A stretch of 23,806 bases of DNA, taken from contig AJFK01000255.1 of the NCBI GenBank assembly GCA_000467715.1, positions 1-23,806 on the forward strand, given 5' to 3'. The DNA comes from Hysterium pulicare CBS 123377. Its lineage: Eukaryota; Ascomycota; Dothideomycetes; Hysteriales; Hysteriaceae. Positions 1 through 10,469 of the stretch are shown piece by piece. Each line of letters begins with the position of its first letter. Within the stretch, counting starts at the first letter, position 1. Made by a program: the position numbers and the translations under genes. The notes beneath the pieces are model-generated. The model worked only from the letters and a program-made list of their open reading frames with translations. It searched no databases and was not told the DNA's origin.

Positions 1-1739
1 GAGGCGCGGGCCAGTGGGGTTGGCCAGTCTCCGCGCTCGGATGCTCTCTCCAACCGGATCGAAGATGCTCTCTAGGAGCTCTGAGATCTGTGAGCCGGAC
101 CCGAAGGTCCCCTTCCTGATGATGGTTTGGAGTCGGCTGCGTAGTTCCTCTGACTTTCCCCTCATCAGCCTGAGGATCGCCTCGTCTTTTGGAATGATCG
201 TGTTGCTGTGGTCTCTGGAAAACGACATAGGCTCCACCTTCCTATACATATTCGCCAACTCAACTGCTTGGTCCCAGGAAAGGTGCAAAGTGAAGTTTTC
301 GAAGCCGGTGATGGGATCAGGGGCTGGATAGAGCTCGGGATGGAGGCGTTGGAGATCGGCGAAGGTCTTGACCTCAGAAAGAGTAGAGTCGGTCCACCCG
401 ACGGGCCATACAAAGGGCTGGTGGAGAGATGGGTCGAATCGGCGGCGCTGAAGTTCTTCTTCTTGTTTGATTGCGTCTTGCCTCAACTTCTCTCTTCTTA
501 TGATTTCCTGTTGCGTCTCGAACTCCTCCCGTTGCGCTTTTTCGAATGCCTCTCGCTTTGACGCTAGTTCTCGGTTTATGGACTGTTGGAGATTGGAGAG
601 GAGGTAGTCCCACGCCTTCTTCTCATGGTCCCGGCGGTTCTGTTCTACTCGGGCCGCCTCGGCCCTCCTCTCGTGCTCTTCTCGTTTGGAAACCTGAGTT
701 TGCCATCCCAAAATCCCCCCTTCATACGTGCAGCGGGCGGTAGCTGCTCGGATTTTTGCCGCCTCTTGCTCCCGCTCGAGTTCTTCTAAACGCTGCTTGG
801 TTTCTTTCTCTCGCTTTCGAGCTTCGGTGATGGCTTCATCGGCTTTCTGTTGTTCAAGTCTGCGCTGAGTTTTGATTTCATGCAATTTTGTTTCGATCTC
901 TTCTCGCTCTTGTTCTTCAGCTCGACGTTCATCTTCTTGAGCCTGCCTCAGGCGTTCCAATTCTTCCTCATTCGCTTTCATGATCGCGATCTCCTTGCCT
1001 TCATCTCGTGGAAATGCACCCGGCATCGATATCCCACTATACCATGTACCATAGCGGTCGGAGAGCGTCTTTGAGGCTTTGTCTGGTTTGACGCTCGAGT
1101 CTTCATCAGGGTCAACACCTATAGCAGCCTCCAAACGAGCTCGGAGTGGACGAGGAAGGGGTAATTTGGGCAATAGTCGTCTGGACCAAGACTTCTTTGC
1201 TGGAGGTACTTTTTTGGCGGGTCTTGATGGCATGGGAAGGAGTGACTCCCCATCAGGCGTGAGGTCTCCTACCCAAGTCCATTTGTCATTTATAATGCAC
1301 CAGAAGTTCCACGTTCTACGATTCAACTTGAAATGTGTATCGCGTGAGGTTGATGCGCCGTCTTTGGAACGATTGACATCGCTCGCTTCGGTGACATGCT
1401 TCGTGCGTTTCTCTTGTATAAGTTCGGGATCAAAGTCCTCATCTCGTCCACGCTTGGTCGCTTTAGTAGAAGTGTCATACACTAATTGAGTATGTCAGCA
1501 CGCGATAAAGCATCATCAGATACACGGCAAGCATACCAGTTCCTCGAGACTTGAATTGGCTGACGCGGGAAGCAACAGCATTGGTCAAAGATGCTCCATC
1601 CTAGATTACATCACATGTTAGTCTTGTAGTGTAACAACAAGTAAGTGCTAAGGCTTACCCCAGCACTCTGGTTATTCACCGTGAATCTGGTATGAGTCGG
1701 CCGAGCCCGAAGCTCTGGCACCACATAGGATTCATTCAT
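1..1739 (-). CDS. Coiled-coil protein of unknown function, 3 exons, 3' end outside the window
   Basis: The coding sequence starts at the ATG at 1739 (MNESYVVPEL) and is cut by the left edge of the window. Exon 1 is 1659-1739, intron 1 is 1601-1658 (58 nt, GTAAGC...CTAG with a CTAAC-like branch site), exon 2 is 1537-1600, intron 2 is 1482-1536 (55 nt, GTATGC...TTAG with GCTGAC), and exon 3 is 1-1481, open to the edge with no stop. The partial protein is 542 residues. Residues 50-200 are basic and mixed, with an NLS-like stretch (RPAKKVPPAKKSWSRR). Residues about 210-397 form a long charged helix rich in Glu, Arg, Gln and Lys, typical of a coiled coil. Residues 400-542 look globular (WPVGWTDSTL, HLSWDQAVEL). 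I recognise no family. The exon structure and frame are seen directly; the coiled coil is inferred from composition and heptad-like spacing. Confidence 0.85.
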
Positions 1740-2552
1740 TTTAGTGTTGGTATGGTTGAATTGGATTTTCAGATGTGTGTTTGACTGAATGTCTGTGTTG
1801 GTGGTGGGTTCTCACGGTGGAGTGTCTTGAAAAGAAAAGGGTTGAGCTTGAGGACACCGCTGTGAGTTGGTTTGTGTAGAGAAGAAAGTCCAGTCCGCAC
1901 GAAAGAGAAGATTTAAGAGCGGGGTTGGCTAGCGCACGGTCCTGCATGACGACCGTGATAGGTCAGGCGGTGATTTCGTGAGGTGATTTAAAGTCCTTCA
2001 CTCACTTCAGTGAAGCAGTCTTGGCGGGACCGCCAACGTGTCGGGCGGAAAAGAGGTTGGGCTTGGCAGAAAGCTATACATTCTGTATTTGCTTCAATAG
2101 AAACAATACTAACAGATTTAAATTATGCGTTATATGTAATATCAATGGTGATACGGTGATGCTTGGCGTGGTGGTGAGATTCCCCATCCACCCTCAGGAC
2201 ATTTTGAGATCGCACACCACTATATCATAAAAGTCCTTCTGTTTGCATGGTAATTGTGCTGCATTTGGATGACAACTTGCTCGGCAAACAAAATGTATTT
2301 GCATTGTTCCTCCGGCAGGCGTAGAAAACGTACAAGAGCGCTACTCACTTAAGCAATCTCATTTTTCAATATACATCAAAATCATGAAAACTGATCATAC
2401 GTTATCACTCATATAGTATTTCCTACTTGTAAAGGCAGAGGACAAGACCCTTCATCCTGTACGTTAGTCCGAAGCTCTCTCCGCAGGCTTTACTCTGACC
2501 ATCCCCTCATCTCCCTTTTTGAGTGCAGGTGATACAAACCCTTCAAAGTCGC
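1740..2552. other. Intergenic region, presumed promoter of the coiled-coil gene
   Basis: This stretch lies upstream of the minus-strand coiled-coil gene and downstream of the small minus-strand coding tail. I see no reading frame with coding character. A minus-strand frame from 1947 to 1741 (68 codons, low complexity) could be an upstream ORF in the leader, but the transcription start is unknown. No repeat or RNA gene is visible. Confidence 0.5.
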
Positions 2553-2702
2553 TTACTCTTCTTCAGACTCTGCATCCGACTCGTCACTAGAGTAATCGAA
2601 CTTGGCCTTCGGCAGAGATGGTGCCAAGGGGTGCGATACCAATTTTCGATGAGGATTTGATGGTCTCGACTGCGATGTCTCGGATTGATCCCAGCACTTA
2701 TA
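2553..2702 (-). CDS. Orphan C-terminal coding fragment with acidic tail
   Basis: On the minus strand a frame of 49 codons ends at TAA (2555-2553) and reads like genuine protein: YKCWDQSETS, then HPLAPSLPKAKFDY, then the acidic tail SSDESDAESEEE. It is closed upstream by TGA at 2717-2715. An AAAG or ATAAG acceptor at about 2712-2703 could make it a 3' terminal exon. I could not find a convincing upstream exon: the minus-strand frame at 2802-3116 is a candidate (a weak GTACTG donor would keep the frame), but it overlaps the first exon of the plus-strand gene at 2874. It may be the last exon of a real gene or a relic. Function unknown. Confidence 0.4.
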   Translation of the reverse strand, partial: YKCWDQSETSQSRPSNPHRKLVSHPLAPSLPKAKFDYSSDESDAESEEE

Positions 2703-2873
2703 CCGTCGGCTCTTTCAGGAGTACCCCGTACTTAAAAGTCATCCATGGTGGAAGGGGACAACCACAAGATGGAGGTTATGGAGGGTTAAAGATCCTAAAG
2801 TCTATTTTTGATCATGTATAAGCTTGTAACTTTGGTGCAACTGCTTCAGTACATAGTACGGTAAGAGGCGTAA

Positions 2874-4154
2874 ATGGAGTCTCTTGAATCGATTCTTGTC
2901 CAGGCTGGTTATATGAGGAGTTTCTTTGATGCGATCAGCGCGATCTCGATCGCTCAATGCCAGAGTCGCGATGTTCCCAATCCGTCTAATATCAGTGGAC
3001 TTGGGCAGATTAGCCAGAGCCCATTCGGCGCCGCTGGACAAGGTTGCAGCACTCAGGTACCCGTCGCCAATACGGGTCCTGGTTTGGTATACCAGAAAAT
3101 AACCAAAGCTCGACAACTACTGCACCACCCGCTCCGGGCAGTAGCAGTCAGGGCGACTCAAAGAATGATCGGCCTTCCTATGGACAGGAGCGTGTGCTTG
3201 GAGGTGGCAGGCCCGGCGCCCAATCTCCCATTAATCACCCTATATCTGGACTGGGATCATTTGTCGGGAAGAATGCTTCTGCTGGTCCGGCTCAGATGTC
3301 GTCGAATCAGGCACCTCCTGCTACTCAGCCGAAGCCTCATCCATCGAAAGCGGCCGCTACGGGAGGAAGTGGTCGATCACGCAAGCGACATGGTCCCTTT
3401 ATTGTAGACTCGGACGATGAGGATGAAGAATTAATCCCTAAAGCCAGGAACGCAGGAGCTTCAGCCAGCTTCGCACCACCTTACACCTCTGCGTTTCGAG
3501 GCTGTCAATCCCCTTCTGTAGCTAATGCCGCAGCTTGGCGTGCTCAAGCAACCGCAGGTAAAGGCGAACCCAACTTAGCACCACCGTCAGTTCCTTTGGC
3601 CAGTGCACCCCAACCACATGTCCAGCAACCAACCAAACCCCAAAATTCCGCTGGACTCAGCGCTCCGACAGCCAGTACCAAGCTAAGCTCAATACTATCA
3701 GTCGTCCGTGTATTCTCTACATCCGCACAGAAACCTCATTTCGATGTTAGATTGGCCGATTACATGAAGGAGCTTTGGGGAAGTCTAAAGACTGGGAGGG
3801 AACAAATTCTCTGCACTAAGACTCTTCAACCCGATGACATCAATGTCCTCAGGAAATCTTGTGGCCTGTGGCCTGTGGCATTACGTGTATCCATATTAAG
3901 AGCATTGGAAAGACGCTGCATGGAACTTCCAACTGTTGGATACATTCTACAAAACTTTTCTCCAGTACGGAAACAGCGAACTACAGGACGTGTTTGTTGG
4001 CAGTTCTCAAGGGATTAGGGTCTGGACGGGACAATTGTTCGATGCTACGGCAAGTTGTTCATTCGCTCGACCAAATCGGAGCGTGCCTTATAGGGCTCCT
4101 AGACTCCGGTATGAGTTGGTGGATGCCCTCGTGAACATTGGTGGAACAGTTTGA
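2874..4154 (+). CDS. Hypothetical protein, Ser/Pro/Gln-rich with globular C-terminus, about 369 aa
   Basis: The proposed model is exon 1 at 2874-3042, intron 3043-3095 (53 nt, weak donor GTTGCA, acceptor ATACCAG), exon 2 at 3096-3782, intron 3783-3900 (118 nt, weak donor GTCTAA, acceptor TTAAG), and exon 3 at 3901-4154 ending in TGA. Without introns the frame breaks twice. With them the protein reads smoothly across both joins (AGQENNQSST and KELWGKHWKDAAW). The N-terminus is MESLESILVQ. Residues about 60-250 are disordered, with a basic-acidic pair (GRSRKRHGPF, VDSDDEDEE) that could be a nuclear signal. The C-terminal part has conserved-looking aromatic residues (WNFQLLDTFYKTF). No family is recognised. 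Neither donor is canonical, so frameshift decay is the alternative. Confidence 0.5.
3860..3878 (+). repeat. Short direct repeat, 7-nt unit
   Basis: The unit TGTGGCC occurs twice in tandem and begins a third time (TTGTGGCCTGTGGCCTGTGGC). A 7-nt gain or loss would shift the reading frame. It sits in the proposed second intron of the hypothetical gene at 2874-4154, so it is either harmless intronic sequence or the cause of the local frame break. Confidence 0.6.
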
Positions 4155-4277
4155 GGGGAAGGTAGTTGACAAAGGGAGTGGTGGCGACTGGATATCAAAT
4201 TGACATCATGGGAATTGTTTTTGTTTCAAGAGCTCGTAGAATCAGCACCGTATGATGTCTGGCATAATCAGCATATG

Positions 4278-4577
4278 TTACAACGGACTTCCAGGGAGCT
4301 CGATTATGTAGAATAGGCTTTCTACTGTAAAATACGATACCTTCAATAGACTTCCCACCTTATGCTGACGCCAATGAAAGCCATTTGATACGTTATCCGG
4401 AACCCAAAGCAGTTCTGCCCACCGGCCATACAGCGCCGCCCGTGAGGCGTCCGTCTGATACACCTTGCTTGGCATCTAATAATCTTTACTCCAGTACTCA
4501 TCACCCTGTGCTAGGTGCAGATGCAAAATCCATTCAAGGCATGGCTCGTACACCGCCCTCTCAGCTAGTGCGCTCAT
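4278..4577 (-). pseudogene. Gene relic with one in-frame TAG
   Basis: A minus-strand frame from the ATG at 4577 reads MSALAERAVYEPCLEW, then HLAQGDEYWSKDY, meets TAG at 4478-4476, and continues in the same frame with MPSKVYQTDASRAALYGRWA and WVPDNVSNGFHWRQHKVG. It becomes AT-rich and non-protein-like before the stop at 4278. The composition on both sides of the TAG is clearly protein-like and rich in Trp and Tyr, so one ancestral gene with a nonsense change (TGG to TAG would need a single transition) is the simplest reading. Alternatives are a 33-residue peptide followed by a separate frame, or an unrecognised intron. I cannot assign a family. Confidence 0.45.
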
Positions 4578-6176
4578 CAAACAGTTGTTTAGTCCTCTCT
4601 TTCCTTAATCTTAGAATTTTGTTAAAGCTCTAATATCTTCTTGATTAGGTCCTGATAATATTATAGTTTTCTAGGGGTGATGATAAAGTTTAGATCCTGC
4701 CGCCATCGGTCCATGTTTGGAAAAGGAGGCGAGAGAAGCTAAACCACTTATAGCCATTTCAAGTAGACCACAATCCTCTCCTTTCAGTTTCCTTTACTTA
4801 TCGATATACTGTCAAATTACTTAGCACTGAAACACTGTCTCTAAAGCTCCATGTTCCTGGATACATGAAGCCTTGCTCTGGCTAGTCATGAGTCCAGTCG
4901 GACATACGCTTTGCAATGACCCAGAAAGTATGTTGCCCTTGAAGAAAATCGTTGTCCCTGCACATAGCTGATGTGAGCTTTGAGAAAAGAAACGTTTGTA
5001 GTTTGCGTCCGTTAATTATCAATGGATAATGCAACGATCACGGTACTCGGTTTCGTGCTACGCTAGAGAGTATATCTTTAATAAAAGCAACTGGAGACTG
5101 CTACAGGAGGCTTGCAGGACGTATATGGACAGCAAAAAAAATCCAATATGGGTATCGTAACCCTTGCTATCCTGCTAAGTAGATGAAACAGACTCTGAGG
5201 AAGGATCGTAAAGGAATATAAGCAGTTAGACTTTCCTTGGCTATGGTAAGACTGGGCTGATGACTTCTTGGTCTCCAAAAGGAGTATAGTTTTATATCCA
5301 CTAAGTCTAAACCACAGTAGAGAGAGGGAAGTTTAGGTGGTCGAACACTGACTTTTTCCGACGACGGGGATGTGGATCTTGAATACAATGGAGACGTGTT
5401 GGGCGTTGCGGTGAAAAGAAGATGAGATATAGGAACGTCAGTCTATAGATTCTGGGTTTTCTAGCATCCGCTTGGCTCTTGTTCACATTTGATTGAGCTA
5501 GTGCTAGTCTTATTGCTAAACAGTTGTGCAGAAGCAAGTATTATTCTGTTGAAAAGGTTCATCAAGAGGCCAGAAGGAGATCAGAGGAAGAGAGGAAGTG
5601 CCAGTGGAGAGACGAAGAGAAGATCATTGTTAGGTCAAGGAACTTAGTACAGCCTTCATTCTAGTCTATCAGAAGCAAAGATGGCCCAAAGCAATAGGGG
5701 CTCACACGCTGTCGCCTCAATATAGCATAAGGGCCCTAAGGGAGACCATGCCCCTTCGCTCTCCGAACTTCGTTATCTTTTGTTTTTCTTATGGCATGAC
5801 CTCCTCTTATCATTCACTTCCAAATTCTTCATCATCTCTCCCTAATACCCCGCAGCGTCCCTTCACAATGTGCGAGCTTGCCCGCCAAGCCCGCAACACC
5901 CATTCACCGCCCATTTCATGACCTTCTGACCTCCCGACCTCCTCCTTCCAATGTCAATCTGTCATTTCGGCCACTTTCTACCGAACTGAAACCGAATCAC
6001 TTTCTTGGCACCCACAGCCCGCCTATTTATTTCCGCCGGCTCACCTCACTCCAATCTTCAACAACATCTCAGTCACAGCAAACAACCCCAACTTCAACTG
6101 CCACGACTGTCACAAGTTTCGATCACAAGCTACTTCGATATTGTTGAGTTCGATTCCATTTCTCTCATACCAGCAA
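4578..6176. other. Intergenic, no recognisable gene; CT-rich leader at the right end
   Basis: About 1.6 kb without a supportable gene. Several frames of 65-90 codons exist near 5078-5540 on the minus strand and 5878-6250 on the plus strand, but they have low-complexity or erratic composition and no splice logic linking them. From about 5760 the plus strand becomes rich in C and T, as is usual for the promoter and 5' leader of filamentous fungal genes, which fits the gene starting at 6296. No tRNA or long repeat was found. Confidence 0.5.
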
Positions 6177-6260
6177 GTGAGTTAGACCCCACTGGACTTC
6201 ACTTCCTCCACCTCACGCTACATTTCCATGTTCGATACCGTAGCTGACCCTCTTATCCAG
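6177..6260 (+). other. Probable 5'-UTR intron
   Basis: GTGAGT at 6177 and a TTATCCAG acceptor ending at 6260, with GCTGAC as a plausible branch site 15-20 nt before it, define an 84-nt intron just upstream of the ATG at 6296. The frame upstream of the donor is open in register with the downstream ATG but holds no ATG of its own and is closed by TGA near 5987. The intron is therefore placed in the leader, not the coding region. Confidence 0.55.
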
Positions 6261-6295
6261 TTGTACTCCTGCATCCAAACAAGCTTGACTTCAAT

Positions 6296-8757
6296 ATGCC
6301 TTTTGGGAGCTTCCTCTCTGGAAGCGCAAGTCTCGTTGCCGGTTCTGTCGCTTCTGCCTGGCCAGCAGATGATCAAGGAAAGTTTTTTGTAAGTATTCCC
6401 CTCATATTCTCTTGTATTCTGCCCTTTAGTTGGAGTATCCTCTCTTGTACTAGGGAGTCTTTGCACCATGAGTCCTTGCCCGGTCTTCTCCTCTACCACA
6501 CTTCACTTATCTCTCTTTCTACCTATCTTGTATACTCCTGATCTTATCTCCACCTTTCCCTCCACCAGTAGATCAGGTTACTGACTATAGCTTCTAGAGA
6601 CTCAGCCGTGCAGCCTGCAAAGACCTAGCCTCGGGCTACCAGACCCTCTCCTCGATCCCTGGCGCGGTCGGCAACTACCTAGATGAATGCCTCGTACCAT
6701 TATATCCCTACCTTATTCCCTTCTACCCCGATCCAGAGCCACCATCTGCTCCAAACCCAAATCGGGCCCATCCAGCCCTTCCTCCTCAAAAACCTCCTCA
6801 CCAGACCGCCATAGAGCCAGCTATGCAAACAAAGCTGCAGAAGGCCAAAGCGCCACAGAAGGTGGCCAAGAAGAAGGCGGCAGAACGCCGACGGAATAGG
6901 CTCGCTACCTTGCCAATAGACCAAGTCGTAGATGCCACTGGCACTACTCTCACCCCAGGAAAAGAGATTGGGCCGAGTGGCCTACAGGACCACAACGGCG
7001 CTGACGTCGGTGTGCAGTCTGTTGATATTCAGATTTCTGCAGCCTCACCTACTGGGAGCCAACTATTCCATCCTCTTGAAGAGTCTCATTCTGTAAGCGA
7101 TGCTCTAGTTAGAGGCGCTGCTGCTCGAGATGCCGAGTACCGGAAATGGGCTGAAGACAGAGAAGTGGCCAGGGTAAAGGAGCTAGAAGAAGCCGATGCC
7201 AGAGAAGCACAAGCGAAGAAAGAACAGGATGAATGGGACCAAGCCCGCGCACTCAAGCTTCAGGCAGAGCAAGCGGAGGACGATGCCAGGGAAGAGGCAC
7301 GTCAGAAGCAAAAAGCCGAGAAGATGGCCGCAAGCCAAAAGGTTCTTGATGAGTTTATGAAACGGATAAACCCACAAGATATCATGCGTCCTTCTGGAAA
7401 TTGGGGCGAAGGTCTACCTACCATGCTGACGGGCCCATCTCCTTCAGAAGTCATCACAGAAGTGCGTAAGCTCGGGGATGGATCAAACGCGCAGCCGCAA
7501 TCCACAACCACCACATACAACCCATACAACCACGCGAAACCCTCCATTGTCGAACTACTCGCGCAATTCTATCCAGATAGGCTGGCTGCTCTGGAGAAGC
7601 TACATGCCCACGGCCAAAATATGACCAAGAAGTTCAAGGCGATCGATACCATTTTGTATCATACGCTGAACGTGAATAAGGATGCTGTATCGATCATCAT
7701 GCGAACCCTACTGGACGAGGATATCATGCAGGCAGGCATGATTCTCTGCGGCATGCAGCCAGAGATTACTCTTGAGGAATTCGAATTGCTCGGGTGGGAT
7801 CTGGGACCTCATGAGGCGTTCTATCAGCTCATGGAAAACAACGAAGAGCTATTGAATCTGAATCCAAAACTGAAAGATGCGATCTTCCAGCTCCTGCAGT
7901 TGGTCCAGCACTTGAGGCCTAGCGGAGCCACTCAAAATCCATCACCACCAATTCAAACCGCAGCACCAACAGTTCCCACCGGCGTCGGATCTGGTACAGC
8001 ACAGGCAGGAGATGCCGGGTTCAGTATCAAGGGCGCTGGTGGCAGCAGCAACGCAGATGGCTGTCCCCTTGGACCGACTTGGCAAGGTATCCAGAACGGA
8101 GGTTCCTCTACTAAGCCGAACAGCGAGAATCCTTCTGCACCATCCGGGGTCTCCAATCCCACTCCAAATGGATCAGGCCCGGTGGCAGCCTCTGCTCCTG
8201 CGGCGGCTACAGCTCCAGGTGTAGCTCTCGGCCCCACTGGTACTTCGCCATTTGGCACCTTTGGGCCTCCTGCTCCTGTTACTGCCAATGGACCTCCAGC
8301 TCAAGGCGCCGCATCCGCTCCAGGCAGTTCCTCAAACAATGGAAATCCTGCAGCCAACGGCGCAGCCCCCAATAATGGCACACCTCCCAATAAAGGTGCT
8401 CTCTCCCCGGACATGCAGACCAAGAACGCCGTAGTTCAAGCCATGTTAGCCGATGAACCCGAATTCAAGAAGCTAGTCAACAAGCTTAGCGAGGACGTTC
8501 GTGGAGGTAGATCAATCTCAGAGGAGCTACTTACCGAAATAGAGCGGAAGCTCCAGCATGTCTACCTAATGCAGAACTGCTCCCTAAGGATCCTACGGTC
8601 GGATGCCAGCGAATGGATTACTGCCGCTGAACGCTTGTTTAACCTCTTGACGAAGAGGAGGAAGTACTCAAAGAAGTTGGAGAAAAATAACGCCCTGACG
8701 AGCTTCTACGATGGATTAAACCAGGTTCTCACTATATTGGCTGTGGTGAACCGCTAA
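6296..8757 (+). CDS. Coiled-coil, Pro/Ala/Gly/Asn-rich protein, 750 aa, function unknown
   Basis: Exon 1 is 6296-6388 (31 codons, MPFGSFLSGS to QGKFF). The intron is 6389-6597 (209 nt, GTAAGT...TTCTAG). Exon 2 is 6598-8757. Choosing the acceptor at 6597 and not CTATAG at 6590 keeps the frame (RLSRAACKDL, YQTLSSIPGA). Residues about 110-132 are strongly basic (KVAKKKAAERRRNR), which suggests a nuclear signal. Residues about 200-289 are a charged helix rich in Ala, Glu, Lys and Gln, a likely coiled coil. Residues 290-470 look helical and globular. Residues about 473-632 are low-complexity Pro, Ala, Gly, Ser and Asn. The last 115 residues are helical again. I recognise no domain. It converges on SWF1. 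Confidence 0.85.
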
Positions 8758-9131
8758 ATGGAGGCTATGGCTTGTGTGGACTATGAATCAGTGGTTTACC
8801 TCCAGATCGTGCATGCACCTCAGCTTTCATTGTTTCTTTTCTCAAAACCTTATCTTGAACCCCTATGTAAGGGGTAGTTGAAATCAGTCTGTAATTTGGG
8901 ACATTCTGGATTGGTGTGCTCCGGCGCCTCTGTTGGAGATGGAGAACGGATGGGGATACCCCTTAGTTATTTCGATTATTTTCTTGACAGGTTGGGTACA
9001 TCAGATTGTCGAAGTCACGGAAGTACGATACGACTTCACAATTCTAGCTTGCCGGTCAGGATATGCATAGCGATGGTGTTTTCATAGGAAATACCTACAA
9101 ATAAAAGTTCATATTCTCATTAAACGCATGT
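8758..9131. other. Intergenic region between convergent genes
   Basis: A 374 bp gap holds the 3' ends of the coiled-coil gene (plus) and SWF1 (minus). The only signal worth naming is AATAAA at 9100-9105 on the plus strand, a possible poly(A) element for the plus-strand gene. No coding frame is credible here. Confidence 0.45.
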
Positions 9132-10469
9132 CTATCTCATCATTTCGCAGAAATTGTCCCAGAAGCCCAAATCATATATATTCTCCACCTCCCTCAACGA
9201 CCAACACCTCTGCAAACTGTCCTCTAGTATAACGCTCTTCAAGCCATCAGGCAGGTTCTGCGGCGGTTGACCGTCTATCGTACGAATGACGACCTGGCGA
9301 CTCTCGACCGGCCACGAAGTGGGTGGTTCCTCGTCGTAAGCATGCGGTGGATGTAGTTGATGTGGCTCGTCCTTTCTTAGGCCGAGGAAGACCACCCCAT
9401 CATCCATGTCGTCTCGCCAGTCAGCCCATTTTCCACTCTCGTTGGTGGTCATGCCCGCCCAGATTAAGTAGATGTGGTAGCTCAGGAGCCCGAGTGGCAT
9501 GGGCCAGGTGAGGAGGGCTAGGAGACCCACTCCAGTGATGGAGAGACCGCCTAGCTCGAGTGCGATGCTGAGGTAGGTCAAAAAGTAATGCAGCTTCATC
9601 CTGAACGTATCCAAGAAGGTAGAAGAAGCGGTAATTTGCCCGCTATATTTGTAGAATTGCTCGTATCTTGAATAGTGGGTCTGAACCATGGGGACGATAG
9701 CGACGTAAGATAGATAAGCGCCATATGCTACCAGTAGCCCCGTTGATAAGAGTAAAGCAAGAAACCATCTATAGTTCCCTCGTCCAAGGCAGTTGTTCAC
9801 CCATATGCAGTGATGATCGGATCGACCAACGCACGTCTTGCATATGCTACAGTGTTTGCTCCGAGCCGGCTTTAACATCATACAGGTAGTGCACATCTTC
9901 CCCGGATAATATAGGATCCTGTCATAGGGGTATAGTCGCATCTGTTCTGCATGATTGGCTGGTGTCACGTAGGTTTTACTATTCCGTCGGGCGCTGAGGT
10001 AGGTGAACAAGTAGGGAAGAGGTAGGAGGAGGAGTAGTATGATAAGATGCTTGGTAGGAAGCTTCGTCCATGCGGTGGGGATGAACAGTAGCGCGCATCC
10101 AGTAATCAGACCGAGGAAGAAGATCTACAGAGTTAGCACGGAAAGAGTTGAAAGTCGGGGGAAGCCTACAATGACGAGAGGGTGCTTCTCATACATGAGA
10201 TAGCTCCCAAATTTGGAGCTACCATTCGTAATCCGGCCATTTGTGAGGCGCAGGTCGAGTATGCGGAGGAACTTCGGTATGCGGATAACCAGAAGTCTAT
10301 GCAGGAAGCCGATGGGCGTGTTCCTAATAGCAGAGTCAACGATGGAAACATGAAGTCTTTCGGGAGATATGTCAGGGTACCTGAAGGCTGGAAGTCTCCC
10401 GAAGAAGGCCACGAAGGTGATTAGGGAGATTGTGATGGAGAAAATAGCGATATTCCGTGCGAGAGCCAT
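9132..10469 (-). CDS. SWF1: Swf1-type DHHC palmitoyltransferase
   Basis: This is a protein S-acyltransferase that attaches palmitate to Cys of membrane proteins. Yeast Swf1 acts in the ER on SNAREs near their transmembrane segments. Exon 1 is 10170-10469 (100 codons), the intron is 10125-10169 (45 nt, GTAGGC...GCTAACTCTGTAG), and exon 2 is 9132-10124, giving 430 aa, close to the usual fungal length. The N-terminus is a membrane anchor (IAIFSITISLITFVAFFGRL), followed by the conserved FLHRLL stretch, further hydrophobic segments (residues about 98-140), the Cys-rich CTTCMMLKPARSKHCSIC and DHHC at residues 203-206 (catalytic Cys206), then two more membrane segments and a hydrophilic tail. Alignment to Swf1 and not Pfa3/4 is from memory of the LYPYD...PGxxCxTC pattern. 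It shares a short divergent promoter with RAP1. Confidence 0.92.

Noticed and set aside
2618-2821. 67-codon plus-strand frame from ATG 2618
   Set aside because: It overlaps the more protein-like minus-strand tail and has no link to the exon at 2874.
5078-5537. Three overlapping minus-strand frames of 66-76 codons
   Set aside because: Erratic composition, no consistent splice sites to join them, and no similarity I recognise.
6134-6160. GAGTTCGATTCC resembling a tRNA T-loop
   Set aside because: No matching acceptor, D or anticodon arms could be folded around it.
5878-6247. Plus-strand frames in the CT-rich stretch
   Set aside because: The Ser/Thr/Pro/Leu/His-rich translation is what any CT-rich leader gives; no ATG is in register with the downstream gene.
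7953-8288. 111-codon minus-strand frame opposite the coiled-coil gene
   Set aside because: It is the antisense image of a Pro/Ala/Gly low-complexity coding stretch; the plus strand carries the spliced, continuous gene.
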